A stretch of DNA of 43,500 nucleotides from an uncultured Bacilli bacterium (GCA_947632325.1 CANROU010000009.1:1-43500), one strand, 5' to 3'. Shown: positions 18,983-29,569, counted from the first letter of the stretch. The notes: a model not told the origin generated them from the sequence alone. Numbers and translations are program-made.

Positions 18983-21900
18983 TCAACATCTTCCCCTTCC
19001 ATATTTATTTCTATATCATCAGGAACTGGTGTTTCCTCTTGCTTTTCCTGAGAAACAGTCGCATCTTCTGTCTCAACTACTGATGCTATTTCCAAACCAT
19101 CTAACGACGAATTGGTATCATCCTTTTCTTCCTCTTCTTCAATTTGTTTCAATTGCAATTGTTCACCTTTATCATTAATAACCGAAATATCAAGTCCTAA
19201 TGCCTGGAATTCCTTCATTAATACCCTAAATGATTCTGGAACTCCTGCTTGGTTAATCTCTTGACCTTTAACAATCGATTCATATACTTTGACACGACCT
19301 AAGACATCATCTGATTTTACAGTTAAAATTTCTTGAAGCGTATGAGCAGCACCATAAGCGTAAAGAGCCCAAACTTCCATTTCTCCAAATCTTTGTCCAC
19401 CAAATTGTGCTTTACCACCAAGTGGTTGTTGCGTAACTAATGAATAAGGTCCAGTTGATCTAGCATGTAATTTATCATCGACCATATGATGCAATTTAAT
19501 CATATACATTACACCAACAGCAATTCTATTATCAAATGGTTCTCCAGTTCGTCCATCATATAGAACTGTTTTACCATCCTCATCCATATCAGCTTTTTTC
19601 ATCATATCTTGAATATCTTCGGTATGTGCTCCATCAAAAACTGGTGTAGCTACATAAGTATTCAATTTTTTAGCGGCCATACCAAGGTGCAATTCTAGAA
19701 TTTGACCTAAGTTCATACGGGAAGGTACACCTTGAGGGTTAAGCATAATATCCACAGGACGACCATCTGGCAAATATGGCATATCCTCTTGAGGTAGGAT
19801 AAGGGAAATAACACCCTTATTACCGTGACGTCCAGCCATCTTATCTCCAACTTGAATCTTTCGCTTTTGAATTATATATACTCTAATAACCTTTGATACT
19901 CCCGCTGGTAATTCATCATTATCTTTACGTGAATAAATTTTTATATCATGAACAATACCATCGCCACCATGAGGAACACGTAATGAAGTATCGCGAACTT
20001 CACGCGTTTTTTCACCAAATATAGCATGTAATAATTTTTCTTCAGAAGTAAGTTCCGCCATACCTTTTGGTGTCACTTTACCAACTAAGATATCTCCTTC
20101 TTTTACTTCTGTACCAATAGCAACAATACCATTTTCATCAAGATTCTTACGAGCTTCTTCACTTACATTTGGAATATCCCTAGTAATTTCTTCAGGTCCT
20201 AACTTAGTTTCACGACATTGCATTTCATAATCTTCAAGATGTAGCGACGTATATTTATCATCCTTAACCAAATTTTCATTTAATATAACCGCATCTTCAT
20301 AGTTATAGCCATTGAAAGTCATAAATGCTACAACCATATTCTTACCTAAGGCCAATTCTCCTTGATCAGTACTTGGACCATCAGCTAAAATTGTTTCGCC
20401 TCTTACTACTTTATCTCCTACTTTTACAATTGGTCTTTGATGATTACAAATACCTGAGTTAGAAAGTTCGAAGTTAGCTAAATAATATGTATCTTTACCG
20501 GTCTTATTTTTAACAACTACCTTTTTAGCATCTACATATTCAACAATACCATCAGCTTTAGCTACAATGACTGCACCACTATCTTTAGCCGCAATATGCT
20601 CTACACCTGTACCAACGTAAGGTGCCTCAGCTTGAAGTAATGGCACTGATTGACGTTGCATGTTAGCCCCCATTAAAGCACGTGTTGCATCATCATGCTC
20701 CAAAAACGGAATACAACTAGTAGTAACCGATACAACCTGTTGTGGTGAAACATCAATATAATCTACTTGCTCTGGTTTAGCTAATATATTTTCACCCCTA
20801 AACCTAGCATTTACTTGATTTTGAATAATCACATTATCTTCATCAGTATCAACTGTTGATTGTGAAATTATATAATCTTGTTCTTCATCAGCTGTTAAAT
20901 ATTCCACATCATCAGTAATCTTACAATCAACTACTTTGCGATAAGGAGTCATTATAAAACCATAATCATCTATTTTAGCATAACTAGCTAAAGAAGTAAT
21001 AAGGCCAATGTTTGGTCCTTCAGGTGATTCAATAGGACAAATACGACCATAGTGTGAAGCATTAACATCACGTACTTCTACTCCTGCTCGATCACGAGAC
21101 AATCCCCCAGGTCCTAAAGCTGATAAACGACGTTTATTAGTAAGTTCGGCAATTGGATTAGTTTGATCCATAAATTGAGATAATTGACTGCTACCAAAGA
21201 ATTCTTTCATAGCCGCTGTAACTGGTCTAATATTAATAAGCGTCTTAGGAGTTACCTCTTCCATTTCTTGAGTAGTCATTCTCTCGCGAATAACCCGTTC
21301 CATACGAGAAACACCAATTCTAAATTGATTTTGTAAAAGTTCTCCAACTTGACGAATACGACGATTACCTAAATGATCAATTTCATCAAAATTACCAACA
21401 CCATGTAACAAATTCAAATAATATGAAACAGCTGCATAAACATCTGAAATAGTTAAACGTTTTTCTGTAATAGTTGGATCATTACCAATAACAACTAATT
21501 TTTCTTTTTTATTGTTTGGATCATAAATTTTAACCTGTTGAATTTTATTATAAGTATCTAATTCCCCATTTATTTTTACTTCTTTAGTTCCATAACCCTT
21601 AGCAAAAACATCCTTTAACTGATCCAATAAATCTTTTGTAACAACCGTTCCTTTAGCAAAAATCACTTCTTTATCTACCTTAATATCTTCTGCTAAAGTT
21701 TGATTCAACAATCTATCTACAATATTTAATTTTCTATTAAATTTATAACGTCCAACTTTAGCTAAATCATAACGAAATTCATCAAAAAATCTCGTAATAA
21801 TCTGGTTCTTAGAAGAATCCAAAGTAGCTGGTTCACCAGGTCGAAGTTTTTCATAAATCTCAATTAAAGCTTCATCAGTATTTCTTGTAGAATCCTTTAA

Positions 21901-22563
21901 AATAGTATTTTCTAAATATTTATCTTTTCCAAATAAATTAAAAATATCTTCGTCACTAGATAATCCAAAAGCTCTAAGCAAAGTAGTAAGGGTTACTTTT
22001 CTTGTTCTATCAATTCTAACATATAAAACATCACGCGCATCAACTTCAAACTCTAACCATGTTCCTCTAGTTGGAATGATTTGAGAAGTAATCAATTCCC
22101 TTCCATTTTTATCTATTTCACGATTAAAATAAACACTTGGCGAACGCACCAACTGCGATACAATAACTCTTTCCGCACCATTAATAACAAAAGTACCACT
22201 ATCAGTCATAATAGGCATATCACCTAAAAATATCTCTTGTTCTTTTACTTCTCCCGTCTCATGATTAAAAAGTCGAACTTCAACTTTTAGTGGAGCTGAA
22301 AAAGTTGCTTCTCTATCCTTGCTTTCTTTTATAGAATATCTTGGTTCATCAAAATGATAATCCCCAAATTCCAATGATAACTTACCAGAGAAGTTCTCTA
22401 CCGGAAACAAATCTTCAAAAACTTCTTTGATTCCTGTATCGATAAACCATTGATAAGATTTTTTTTGAATTTCCAATAAATCTTTTAATTCATATGTATT
22501 TCTAATTCTAGAAAAACTTAACCTTTCCCTATGTTCCCCACATTTAATCATTTTATATGCCAC
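18979..22563 (-). CDS. rpoB: RNA polymerase subunit beta
   Basis: The other large catalytic subunit. I chose a GTG start at 22563, which gives 1194 residues beginning [17 protein letters not shown] and is preceded by AGGGGTGA six bases upstream; an upstream in-frame ATG at 22626 adds 21 residues without a ribosome site. The family landmarks are present: [24 protein letters not shown], the rifampicin-region [16 protein letters not shown] with [11 protein letters not shown], and [12 protein letters not shown]. In the rifampicin region the residues look wild type. An acidic C-terminal extension of about 50 residues follows the core. It is 98 nt after ybxB. Confidence 0.98.
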   Translation of the reverse strand: MAYKMIKCGEHRERLSFSRIRNTYELKDLLEIQKKSYQWFIDTGIKEVFEDLFPVENFSGKLSLEFGDYHFDEPRYSIKESKDREATFSAPLKVEVRLFNHETGEVKEQEIFLGDMPIMTDSGTFVINGAERVIVSQLVRSPSVYFNREIDKNGRELITSQIIPTRGTWLEFEVDARDVLYVRIDRTRKVTLTTLLRAFGLSSDEDIFNLFGKDKYLENTILKDSTRNTDEALIEIYEKLRPGEPATLDSSKNQIITRFFDEFRYDLAKVGRYKFNRKLNIVDRLLNQTLAEDIKVDKEVIFAKGTVVTKDLLDQLKDVFAKGYGTKEVKINGELDTYNKIQQVKIYDPNNKKEKLVVIGNDPTITEKRLTISDVYAAVSYYLNLLHGVGNFDEIDHLGNRRIRQVGELLQNQFRIGVSRMERVIRERMTTQEMEEVTPKTLINIRPVTAAMKEFFGSSQLSQFMDQTNPIAELTNKRRLSALGPGGLSRDRAGVEVRDVNASHYGRICPIESPEGPNIGLITSLASYAKIDDYGFIMTPYRKVVDCKITDDVEYLTADEEQDYIISQSTVDTDEDNVIIQNQVNARFRGENILAKPEQVDYIDVSPQQVVSVTTSCIPFLEHDDATRALMGANMQRQSVPLLQAEAPYVGTGVEHIAAKDSGAVIVAKADGIVEYVDAKKVVVKNKTGKDTYYLANFELSNSGICNHQRPIVKVGDKVVRGETILADGPSTDQGELALGKNMVVAFMTFNGYNYEDAVILNENLVKDDKYTSLHLEDYEMQCRETKLGPEEITRDIPNVSEEARKNLDENGIVAIGTEVKEGDILVGKVTPKGMAELTSEEKLLHAIFGEKTREVRDTSLRVPHGGDGIVHDIKIYSRKDNDELPAGVSKVIRVYIIQKRKIQVGDKMAGRHGNKGVISLILPQEDMPYLPDGRPVDIMLNPQGVPSRMNLGQILELHLGMAAKKLNTYVATPVFDGAHTEDIQDMMKKADMDEDGKTVLYDGRTGEPFDNRIAVGVMYMIKLHHMVDDKLHARSTGPYSLVTQQPLGGKAQFGGQRFGEMEVWALYAYGAAHTLQEILTVKSDDVLGRVKVYESIVKGQEINQAGVPESFRVLMKEFQALGLDISVINDKGEQLQLKQIEEEEEKDDTNSSLDGLEIASVVETEDATVSQEKQEETPVPDDIEINMEGEDVE

Positions 22564-22661
22564 AAAATTCACCCCTATACACAGATTTTTACCAAAGAAC
22601 GTATCAATAAAATAATACATTGCCAATTTATATTAATAACATAATTATTTCAATAAGTCAA

Positions 22662-23246
22662 TCACAAAATGCACTTTATTACAAAAAAACCTTTACTCCT
22701 TTTTAGGACTTCTACATTATACTCCTTTTTTAAGTCGAAAATTAGGGATTTAGCTCCTTGCTCTTTTCTAACCACTAAAAACAACTGCCCGTTATCACAT
22801 AAATGTTGTTTAGCACCCAATAGCATCTCATAAACAACCTTTTTACCCGCTCTAATAGGTGGATTACTAATAATAGTCGAATATTTATCCTTTATTTGAC
22901 TATAACAATCACTTTCAAAAATATTAACATTGTCCAAATTATTTTCCTTAGCATTCATCTTAGCTAAATGTAAAGCTCTTCGATTAACATCTACCATATC
23001 TACATGCACATCCATAAGTTTACCAATGACAATGCCAATAATACCATAGCCACATCCCATATCTAAAACCTTATCCCCAATATTGTTAAGAGGAATACTT
23101 TCCAACAATAAACGCGTACCATAGTCTAAATGACGTTTAGAAAAAACTCCATTATCAGTATAAAAAGAAAACTTATTACCTAATAATTCTATTTCATGTT
23201 TCTGTCTAGAACTTTTAAGATCATCATTATCAAAATATTGACCCAT
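22662..23246 (-). CDS. Class I methyltransferase, YbxB/RsmC-like
   Basis: A 194-residue SAM-dependent methyltransferase. Motif I VLDMGCGYGIIG (about 61-72) binds SAM and the SNPPIRAG motif (near 127-134) marks the N6/N2-directed RsmC-like family. B. subtilis has the same gene (ybxB) just before rpoB, which supports orthology. The likely substrate is a guanine in 16S rRNA, inferred from RsmC; this half-length form is less studied. ATG follows GGAGAG. First gene of the promoter at 23317-23345. Confidence 0.88.
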   Translation of the reverse strand: MGQYFDNDDLKSSRQKHEIELLGNKFSFYTDNGVFSKRHLDYGTRLLLESIPLNNIGDKVLDMGCGYGIIGIVIGKLMDVHVDMVDVNRRALHLAKMNAKENNLDNVNIFESDCYSQIKDKYSTIISNPPIRAGKKVVYEMLLGAKQHLCDNGQLFLVVRKEQGAKSLIFDLKKEYNVEVLKRSKGFFVIKCIL

Positions 23247-23269
23247 TATTATCTCTCCAAATAAAGAAA

Positions 23270-23302
23270 GAGATAACTATATAAATAAAATATAGTTATC
23301 TC
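23270..23302 (-). promoter_or_regulatory. Leader hairpin of ybxB-rpoB-rpoC
   Basis: Minus strand GAGATAACTATA pairs perfectly with TATAGTTATCTC (12 bp, extendable), followed by TTTCTTTATTTGG. It starts close to the predicted transcription start, between the promoter and the ybxB ribosome site, and could be a 5'-stabilising stem or an attenuator. It could also help end the sensor-kinase transcript. Confidence 0.6.
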
Positions 23303-23316
23303 CTTTCGTATTTACT

Positions 23317-23345
23317 AATATAACATTTAATAAGCTACTTGTCAA
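23317..23345 (-). promoter_or_regulatory. Promoter of ybxB-rpoB-rpoC
   Basis: Minus strand -35 TTGACA (23345-23340), 17-bp spacer ending TGT, -10 TATATT (23322-23317). It lies just past the sensor-kinase stop and gives the polymerase genes their own start. Confidence 0.88.
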
Positions 23346-23370
23346 CAATTTTCCAATTAAATATTAACTA

Positions 23371-25167
23371 TTATTTCAATATTTTTTCTAACTTTTCTTG
23401 TATTTGAGCTTTACTAAAAGGCTTACCTATATAATCTACAAATCCCATCTTCATGTATTTCTCTTTAGCTCCTGCCTCTACATCCGCTGTTACAGCTATC
23501 ACTGGTGTCTTAAATCCTTCTTCTTCCTTTAATATTTCTAACGTCTTCTCTCCACTCATCTCTGGCATCATTATATCCATCAATATTAAATCATACTGTC
23601 TCCCATTCTTAATCTTTTCTATTACTTCTTTCCCTGACTCACTCTCATCTATCTCAAAATCAAAATCTTGTAATGCTATTTTTGCTACCTTGATATTTAA
23701 TTTATTATCATCAACAATTAAAATCTTTTTCTTTCCATAATTAGATTGTACTTCTTGCGTTGTCTCTTTATCTAAAGAAGCAGTAATTTGGCTAATCTTT
23801 TGAGGTAGTTGAACCATAAATAAACTACCCTTCCCAAATTGACTCTCTACGTTGATTGTACCTCCTAACATCTCTACTAAACTCTTAGTAATCGCAAGCC
23901 CTAATCCTGTACCTTCTGTTGTTGTATTACGTTCAATATCCAAGCGCTCAAATTTATGAAACAATTTCTCAATATTTTCTGCTTTAATTCCTCTTCCCGT
24001 ATCTTGAACACTAATCATTAACAAACATTTATCATTTTGATTGATACATTTAACTGTAAAAGCTATCTCCCCTTGCTCCGTATATTTGATCGCATTAGTT
24101 ACAAGATTAGTAATAATCTGTTTTACATGAATCTTATCTCCATATAATTCCTCTGGTAAATCTTCCGCTATAGATTGCCTAAATTGTATTGGCTTCTCAC
24201 CTATCCTAGTCTTCAACACTTTGATGAGACTTTCAATTTCTTGCCTTGGATGATATGTCGTCTCAATAATTTCAATCTTATTACTTTCAATTCGATTGAT
24301 ATCTAAAATATTTCCCACTATATCCACCAATGTACGAGATGCATTTAAGATATCTTCACTATCTTCACTTACCTCGTTTGGTACTTGATCTTTAAATGTC
24401 ATAATATGTTCACTTAATCCCATTATCGCATTTAAAGGTGTCCTAATCTCATGCGACATACTTGATAAAAAATCGCTCTTTGCTCGATTGGCTTTCTCCG
24501 CTGTATTCTTGGCCAACTCTAACTGGTCAATCATCTTTTTATCTGGATTCTCTATTGTAAAATACATGATAAAAGTAACAAATGTTTCAACTGGAGTAAT
24601 CAATAATAAACCTGGATTTAAATTTTGAATAGCCATGATAACAAGCCCTAAAATAGAATAGATAACAATAGGGATATATTTTTTGCTTTTTAATCGTCTA
24701 AAGTTAAAAATCATATTTAAAATCCAAATAAGGCCAAAGATCAAACTGACAATATAGATGATGTTGACTCCCCATCCAGATACTGTAGGTCCATATTTGG
24801 CTATTTGAAATTCAATTGGCGATAAAGCTATGAAAACGGCCATAATCAAAAAGAAGGTTGACCATAAAATCATGTGAATTGGTTTCTTTTCTCTAGCGAC
24901 ATATACTAAATACATCGTAAAGACAATAATCCAAGATAATAAAATAATTAAATAAAATTTTAAGACAATAGGACTGATAATAGCATTGTAATTATAAGAT
25001 ACATAAGTACAAGCAAACTCCATCAGTAATGCTATCAAATTACCAATTACCAAATAGCGATATAAGTAATTTTCAAAAGTATCAATTCTTTGTTTAGAAA
25101 AATAAACAAAATTTAAAAGGATACTAAAAAATAAGCTACATAAAGGGAAGAAAAGTCCTGCATTCAT
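23371..25167 (-). CDS. Hybrid sensor histidine kinase
   Basis: Two-component kinase with a built-in receiver. About seven membrane helices fill the first 210 residues, with no recognisable extracellular sensor domain. Then come the dimerisation domain with the phospho-histidine in SHEIRTPLNAI, an ATPase domain (LVTNAIKYTEQG, DTGRGI, GTGLGL) and a C-terminal receiver with the acidic DD pair (ILIVDDNK), phospho-aspartate in LILMDIMMPEM and the conserved lysine in IGKPFS. No cognate regulator gene is beside it. An ATG at 25194 overlaps the predicted -10, so I prefer the ATG at 25167. Part of the insertion between rplL and rpoB. Confidence 0.93.
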   Translation of the reverse strand: MNAGLFFPLCSLFFSILLNFVYFSKQRIDTFENYLYRYLVIGNLIALLMEFACTYVSYNYNAIISPIVLKFYLIILLSWIIVFTMYLVYVAREKKPIHMILWSTFFLIMAVFIALSPIEFQIAKYGPTVSGWGVNIIYIVSLIFGLIWILNMIFNFRRLKSKKYIPIVIYSILGLVIMAIQNLNPGLLLITPVETFVTFIMYFTIENPDKKMIDQLELAKNTAEKANRAKSDFLSSMSHEIRTPLNAIMGLSEHIMTFKDQVPNEVSEDSEDILNASRTLVDIVGNILDINRIESNKIEIIETTYHPRQEIESLIKVLKTRIGEKPIQFRQSIAEDLPEELYGDKIHVKQIITNLVTNAIKYTEQGEIAFTVKCINQNDKCLLMISVQDTGRGIKAENIEKLFHKFERLDIERNTTTEGTGLGLAITKSLVEMLGGTINVESQFGKGSLFMVQLPQKISQITASLDKETTQEVQSNYGKKKILIVDDNKLNIKVAKIALQDFDFEIDESESGKEVIEKIKNGRQYDLILMDIMMPEMSGEKTLEILKEEEGFKTPVIAVTADVEAGAKEKYMKMGFVDYIGKPFSKAQIQEKLEKILK

Positions 25168-25192
25168 ACCATCACGTCCATTCTCTATTTTC

Positions 25193-25220
25193 ATTTTATC
25201 ACGACTAGAAAAATATGCAA
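25193..25220 (-). promoter_or_regulatory. Promoter of the hybrid kinase
   Basis: Minus strand TTGCAT (25220-25215), 16-bp spacer ending TGA, TAAAAT (25198-25193). The -10 overlaps the upstream candidate ATG, which argues for the later start codon. Confidence 0.6.
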
Positions 25221-25244
25221 AGAAAAAACGTCTAGTTGACGTTT
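25220..25244 (-). terminator. Terminator of the AMP-forming ligase gene
   Basis: Minus strand AAACGTC, loop AACTA, GACGTTT then TTTTC, starting 4 nt after the stop codon. The kinase promoter begins at its downstream edge. Confidence 0.85.
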
Positions 25245-25247
25245 CCC

Positions 25248-27305
25248 TTATTTTTTTAACACAATTTTAATATAAAGCTTATTATCAAATTTTTTATGAT
25301 CAGTTTGATAAGGTTTATCGTAGTAGACGCATATTTCTTTTCCTGATGAGTCATAAACTTCGCAAATACGTGGCTTGATACAAGCAGCCGTCAAACCCTC
25401 TTCTTCTAAAGCCAAGTGTTTTCTCTTACGACATCCTGTAAGAGGAAAACCCTCTTCATAAGAATGAACTCGATAGACTACTTTATCAGCAAGTTCATCT
25501 GGCAAATAATTTTGCAAACGTTCTTCAGCACTCATTAAAGCATTAGATTCTGATTTTTTCTTATCTGGCTGCAATTCGATATGAGCCACTGGAATTTCTT
25601 CACCATCTTCATCTTTGACATTGACAACGCTACAAGACATGATATTTTTAGTGTCTTTCAAAATTTCATCAGCAATAACAAAAGTTGGTACTTTAATGCC
25701 ATTAGATAAAGTGAATTCATCGCCCATGCGTCCTTTCATAAGAGGATTACCATAACTATTGATATAACCCCATACACCATGATCAGCCCATGTATTACCA
25801 TATGCATCTTTAATGAAAAATTTCTTAGTAGCTTCTTCATTATTATCATAATACTGCATCGTACCAGGGGAATTGGCCACTAATCTTCCCAATTCATAGA
25901 AATCACATTCTGTTCCATCTGGTCGAAGGGCTGTTACATTTACAGATTGGAAAGGCTTTATACCATAATCTTCTCTTGGAAATGTTATAGCTTCACGAAG
26001 TTGTTTAAATAAAGTAAAGTATAAGCCACCATGCTCACAATCTCCTCCACCAAAAGAAATTTTAACTGGTGCTAGAGGGAACGGAAGCTTCTTAGTTCCT
26101 GCTTTTTGTTTTTTCAATTCTCTATTGATAAACTTCTCTTCCCCTGGCGACATTGGTTCTCCTACAGCCGCTGGTAATTTTAAAAATGATAAATCATAAT
26201 CTTTTAACTCTTCTTTATCACGAAAATCTTTTAGCCCTTGAATCCACATACTAGTAGGTGCTGCCACATAATCAGCTTGATTAATAATAAGTGCTTTAGC
26301 AAAGAAATGCTCATCATATATTGGTTCACAAGCCACTGCACATTTTTGAGAAAACACATCAGAAATACAAGTAATTAAATCTGTATTAGAGTGTGGTGGA
26401 ATATGAGCAAGAGAAATCATGTTACGCATCTCAGGCAATCCCGAAATATCTGTATCATGAAAACGAGCCATAGTTACAAAACTACGATTAGTATGAACTA
26501 TTGCCTTAGGTCGACCCGTTTTAGTTGAGCCACTACTGAAAGTTGTCGCAAAAACATCATCAAGCCCTACAGTCGTATCAACAACCTCACCAATATACAT
26601 ATTACCATACTTCACAAATTCATCAACCGATAAAACATTAGGATCTTTTCTTTTAAAATCATATACTTTATTTTCAAATTTATAAAATTCATCATCCCAC
26701 TTATCAAAATAATCAATGCCATCTTGTAAAGAATCAGTAAGTGAAATCACTAATTTATTTTGAAAATTAAAATCATCAATAATATCCTTAATTTTACCAT
26801 ATTTATCATCAGATGAGATAAATAGTACATCATTACCACAACGAGCTACAATTTCTTGAATGTAGTCCAGATCAAAATCATCTCCAAACATGGTAAATCT
26901 AGCTCCCACCATACTGATTGCTAGAAGCATTTCAACCATCTCTGGTGTATTTGCGGCACACATTGGAATATTCATCCCTTTTTTGATTCCCATTGCTTTT
27001 AATGTTTTAGCCATAGCTGTTGCTCTTTCAAACATTTGACCATATGATATTTTAGTATCATATCGATAAGTCAATGCTAAAAAGTCCAAATTATTTTTAT
27101 GGCGATCATACATCTCTCTATACCAAGACCAATTATGATTTTTTTCAATATCTTCTAAAATAGCTTGTACTTTCTTTTTATCCTTTACATGTTTTTGAAG
27201 CAAGGATATCCTTTGTTGTTCTTTTTGTCTACTACCCTTTTTATCCAATACATATGTTTTTTTTGGAGAAAGTCCTTCTCCAAAATTAAATTTAAACTTT
27301 TCCAT
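25248..27305 (-). CDS. AMP-forming acyl-CoA synthetase/ligase-like protein
   Basis: A 685-residue member of the ANL adenylating superfamily, which activates a carboxylate as an acyl-adenylate. The phosphate-binding loop is a variant, SSGSTKTGRPKAIVHT, at about 245-260 rather than the usual TSGSTGxPKG. A hinge-like GRMGDEFTLSNG and the C-terminal lysine motif region (FPLTGCRKRKHLALEE) are also present. An N-terminal extension of about 75 residues precedes the domain. The substrate cannot be told and no carrier protein or thioesterase is beside it. ATG at 27305 follows GGAGG; an upstream ATG at 27335 lacks a ribosome site. It has its own promoter and terminator. Confidence 0.83.
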   Translation of the reverse strand: MEKFKFNFGEGLSPKKTYVLDKKGSRQKEQQRISLLQKHVKDKKKVQAILEDIEKNHNWSWYREMYDRHKNNLDFLALTYRYDTKISYGQMFERATAMAKTLKAMGIKKGMNIPMCAANTPEMVEMLLAISMVGARFTMFGDDFDLDYIQEIVARCGNDVLFISSDDKYGKIKDIIDDFNFQNKLVISLTDSLQDGIDYFDKWDDEFYKFENKVYDFKRKDPNVLSVDEFVKYGNMYIGEVVDTTVGLDDVFATTFSSGSTKTGRPKAIVHTNRSFVTMARFHDTDISGLPEMRNMISLAHIPPHSNTDLITCISDVFSQKCAVACEPIYDEHFFAKALIINQADYVAAPTSMWIQGLKDFRDKEELKDYDLSFLKLPAAVGEPMSPGEEKFINRELKKQKAGTKKLPFPLAPVKISFGGGDCEHGGLYFTLFKQLREAITFPREDYGIKPFQSVNVTALRPDGTECDFYELGRLVANSPGTMQYYDNNEEATKKFFIKDAYGNTWADHGVWGYINSYGNPLMKGRMGDEFTLSNGIKVPTFVIADEILKDTKNIMSCSVVNVKDEDGEEIPVAHIELQPDKKKSESNALMSAEERLQNYLPDELADKVVYRVHSYEEGFPLTGCRKRKHLALEEEGLTAACIKPRICEVYDSSGKEICVYYDKPYQTDHKKFDNKLYIKIVLKK

Positions 27306-27330
27306 AAAGCCTCCTAAACCACCCAATATT

Positions 27331-27359
27331 ATCATAACATATTTCAGTTTGTAATGTTA
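27331..27359 (-). promoter_or_regulatory. Promoter of the ligase gene
   Basis: Minus strand extended -10 TGTTATGAT (-10 at 27336-27331) with a weak -35 TAACAT 17 bp upstream (27359-27354). The -10 lies about 25 nt before the chosen start. The gap to the next gene (about 120 nt) shows no recognisable riboswitch or T-box. Confidence 0.5.
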
Positions 27360-27477
27360 CCCTTAAAGGATATAAGAACTGCTATTTTTATAATATATCA
27401 CTCTTTGAATGAACCCCTTCAACAAACTCGTTCCATATTTTACCACAAGTTAATTAAATAGTCAATTAATTTCTTTT

Positions 27478-28734
27478 TTAATCCTCGTTGATAATCCTAT
27501 TAACAGCCTTCATTACAGCAATCTTACCATATTCATAAGTAAGTCCTCCTTGCATATAAGCAATATACGGTTCTCTTAATGGTCCATCACATGAAAGTTC
27601 AATGGATGATCCCTGCGTAAAGCAACCAGCAGCCATAATCACTTTATCAAGATATCCTGGCATATCAGCAGGTTCTGGAATAGCATTCGAATCAATTGGT
27701 GAAGCCATTTGAATTCCCTGACAATAATTAATCAATTTTTCTTTATTATGAAAAATAATATTTTGAACAATATCAACTCTATCTTCATTATACTTTGGTT
27801 CTACATCATAACCCAATAACTCCATCGTCCTACTAGCAACCACAGCGGTTTTTAGGGCATTAGCTACTACACTAGGAGCCATAAACAATCCCTGTAAAAA
27901 AGATTTATTAATTCCAAGTGTAGGTCCAACTTCTCTTCCTTCCCCTGGTACAGTAAGACGCTCTGCCACAAGTTCTACCAAATCACATCTTCCAGCCACA
28001 TAAGCACCATTAGGAGCAATACCGCCTCCTAAATTTTTAATCAAAGAACCCACTATTATATCTGATCCTACTTCAATAGGCTCTTTAAGAGATACAAATT
28101 CACAATAACAATTATCAATCATAATTATGACATCTTTATCAACTTTTCTAATTTTTTTTATAATGTCCTCTATTTTGTCTATAGAAATACTCTCTCTGGT
28201 AGAATAACCTTTTGACCGTTGAATTTCAATAACTTTAACTTTGCCCTGTTTTAATCTATTTAAAATTTTTTGTTCATCAAAATTATTATCAACAAGATCT
28301 ATTTCTTCATATTTAACCCCAAATGCTTTTAATGAACTAGGATTATCCTGAATCCCAATAACCTCATCTAAAGTATCATATGGCTTACCTGTTATACTAA
28401 GCAACACATCTCTAGGACGAAGCAAAGCAAATAAAGTAACAGTTAAAGCATGTGTCCCCGAAATAAACTGTCCTCTAACTAAGGCATCCTCACTACCTAA
28501 TACTTGAGCAAAAACTTTTTCAACAACTTCTCGACCTATATCATTATAGCCATACCCTGTAGTAGAATTAAAATGCACCTCTGATACATTATTATCCCAA
28601 AAGGCTTTTAACACTTTGGCACTATTATATTCACAAATAGCATCTATTTTAGCAAACACATCTTTACAATCTTTTTCTGCTTTATTAACTAACTCTATTA
28701 CTTCCTTAGAAATTCCTAATTGTTGATACATCAC
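27478..28734 (-). CDS. PLP-dependent methionine gamma-lyase family protein (YnbB-like)
   Basis: A 418-residue fold-type I PLP enzyme of the family often named aluminium resistance protein or methionine gamma-lyase-like. Landmarks include STTGYGYNDIGRE, the cofactor-region GQFISGTHALTVTLFALLRP, an aspartate for the pyridine nitrogen in MIDNCYCEF, and the probable Schiff-base lysine in GSLIKNLGGG. The true reaction is not established for the family, so the substrate is left open. The start GTG at 28734 overlaps the SDR stop (GTGATG); the adjacent ATG at 28731 is equally possible. GGAGG lies upstream within the SDR end, indicating coupled translation. Confidence 0.88.
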   Translation of the reverse strand: MMYQQLGISKEVIELVNKAEKDCKDVFAKIDAICEYNSAKVLKAFWDNNVSEVHFNSTTGYGYNDIGREVVEKVFAQVLGSEDALVRGQFISGTHALTVTLFALLRPRDVLLSITGKPYDTLDEVIGIQDNPSSLKAFGVKYEEIDLVDNNFDEQKILNRLKQGKVKVIEIQRSKGYSTRESISIDKIEDIIKKIRKVDKDVIIMIDNCYCEFVSLKEPIEVGSDIIVGSLIKNLGGGIAPNGAYVAGRCDLVELVAERLTVPGEGREVGPTLGINKSFLQGLFMAPSVVANALKTAVVASRTMELLGYDVEPKYNEDRVDIVQNIIFHNKEKLINYCQGIQMASPIDSNAIPEPADMPGYLDKVIMAAGCFTQGSSIELSCDGPLREPYIAYMQGGLTYEYGKIAVMKAVNRIINED

Positions 28735-29483
28735 TTTATTCCTCCATCTACTCTAATAATTTCACCATTTATATAACTTGCCTTATCACTAGCTAAAAAC
28801 ACTACAACCTCAGCAACTTCTTCAGGTCTTCCAAAACGGTTTAAACAAATGCGCTTACTTTCTTCCTCTTCCAATTTACCGTTTAAAGAACTATTTATTT
28901 TTTCCACACTTTTTGTGGAAATCCAACCGGGTGCTACAGCATTTACATTAACATATGGAGCATAATATTTGGATAAATTTTTCACCATACTAATTTGAGC
29001 TGCCTTGGAAGCATCATATTCTAAAGTAACCGGATCATTTTGATCAAGCGCATTATTAGAACTAATAAAAACTATTTTTCCATATTGCTGTTTATACATC
29101 CAATTAGCTAATAATTTAGAAAGCCAAAAAGCCCCAAAAACATTAACTTTAAATACTTCTTCCATACTATCCATATCTTTTTTAGAAAAATCACTATTAT
29201 TTTCCACTGCTGCATTATTAACTAAAATATCAACACCCCTATAACGCTTTAAAATTTTTTCCACCATATTGTTTATATCTTCAAGATTTCCTAAGTCAGC
29301 TTGCACTACCATGGTATTGACTTCATATTTTTCTTCCACCATTCTAGCTAATGTATTAACTTCTTGTTCACTAGTAAAATAATGCAAGATTAAACTATAT
29401 CCTAAATTTGCAAATTTTTGAGCTATCATTTGCCCAATATCACTACTAGATCCTGTTATTAATACAACCTTTTCCTTTTCCAT
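28731..29483 (-). CDS. Short-chain dehydrogenase/reductase, FabG-like
   Basis: A 250-residue NAD(P)-dependent oxidoreductase. It has the TGSSSDIG cofactor loop (10-17), NNAAV (89-93), the catalytic serine near 141, YDASK with Y156 and K160, the APGW motif near 184 and the classical IRVDGG end. A FabG-type role is possible, but no other fatty-acid genes are near, so the substrate is unknown. I chose the ATG at 29483 behind AGAGG; the ATG at 29507 begins right at the -10 box. Coupled to the downstream PLP gene. Its first half and promoter are duplicated at 30223-30635. Confidence 0.9.
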   Translation of the reverse strand: MEKEKVVLITGSSSDIGQMIAQKFANLGYSLILHYFTSEQEVNTLARMVEEKYEVNTMVVQADLGNLEDINNMVEKILKRYRGVDILVNNAAVENNSDFSKKDMDSMEEVFKVNVFGAFWLSKLLANWMYKQQYGKIVFISSNNALDQNDPVTLEYDASKAAQISMVKNLSKYYAPYVNVNAVAPGWISTKSVEKINSSLNGKLEEEESKRICLNRFGRPEEVAEVVVFLASDKASYINGEIIRVDGGIK

Positions 29484-29507
29484 TATCAGTACCTCTTTCA
29501 TTTTCAT

Positions 29508-29536
29508 ATTATAACATGCTACGAAACAGCAAACAA
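29508..29536 (-). promoter_or_regulatory. Promoter of the intact SDR gene
   Basis: Minus strand TTGTTT (29536-29531), 17-bp spacer ending TGT, TATAAT (29513-29508). It starts 7 nt after the preceding terminator stem. Confidence 0.75.
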
Positions 29537-29542
29537 GTACAC

Positions 29543-29569
29543 AAAAAAGATGGACTATTTGCCCATCTT
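29543..29569 (-). terminator. Terminator of repeat-protein gene copy 1
   Basis: Minus strand AAGATGG, 9-nt loop, CCATCTT then a T-run. The gene's last codons and TAG stop lie within the hairpin. Confidence 0.8.

Noticed and set aside
18979-22626. rpoB start at 22626 (adds 21 residues)
   Set aside because: No ribosome site, and the added residues do not match the family N-terminus; GTG at 22563 has AGGGGTGA.
27306-27477. T-box or SAM riboswitch before the ligase or after the PLP gene
   Set aside because: No specifier loop, AGGGUGGNACCGCG core or SAM-type four-way junction can be found; only weak inverted repeats.
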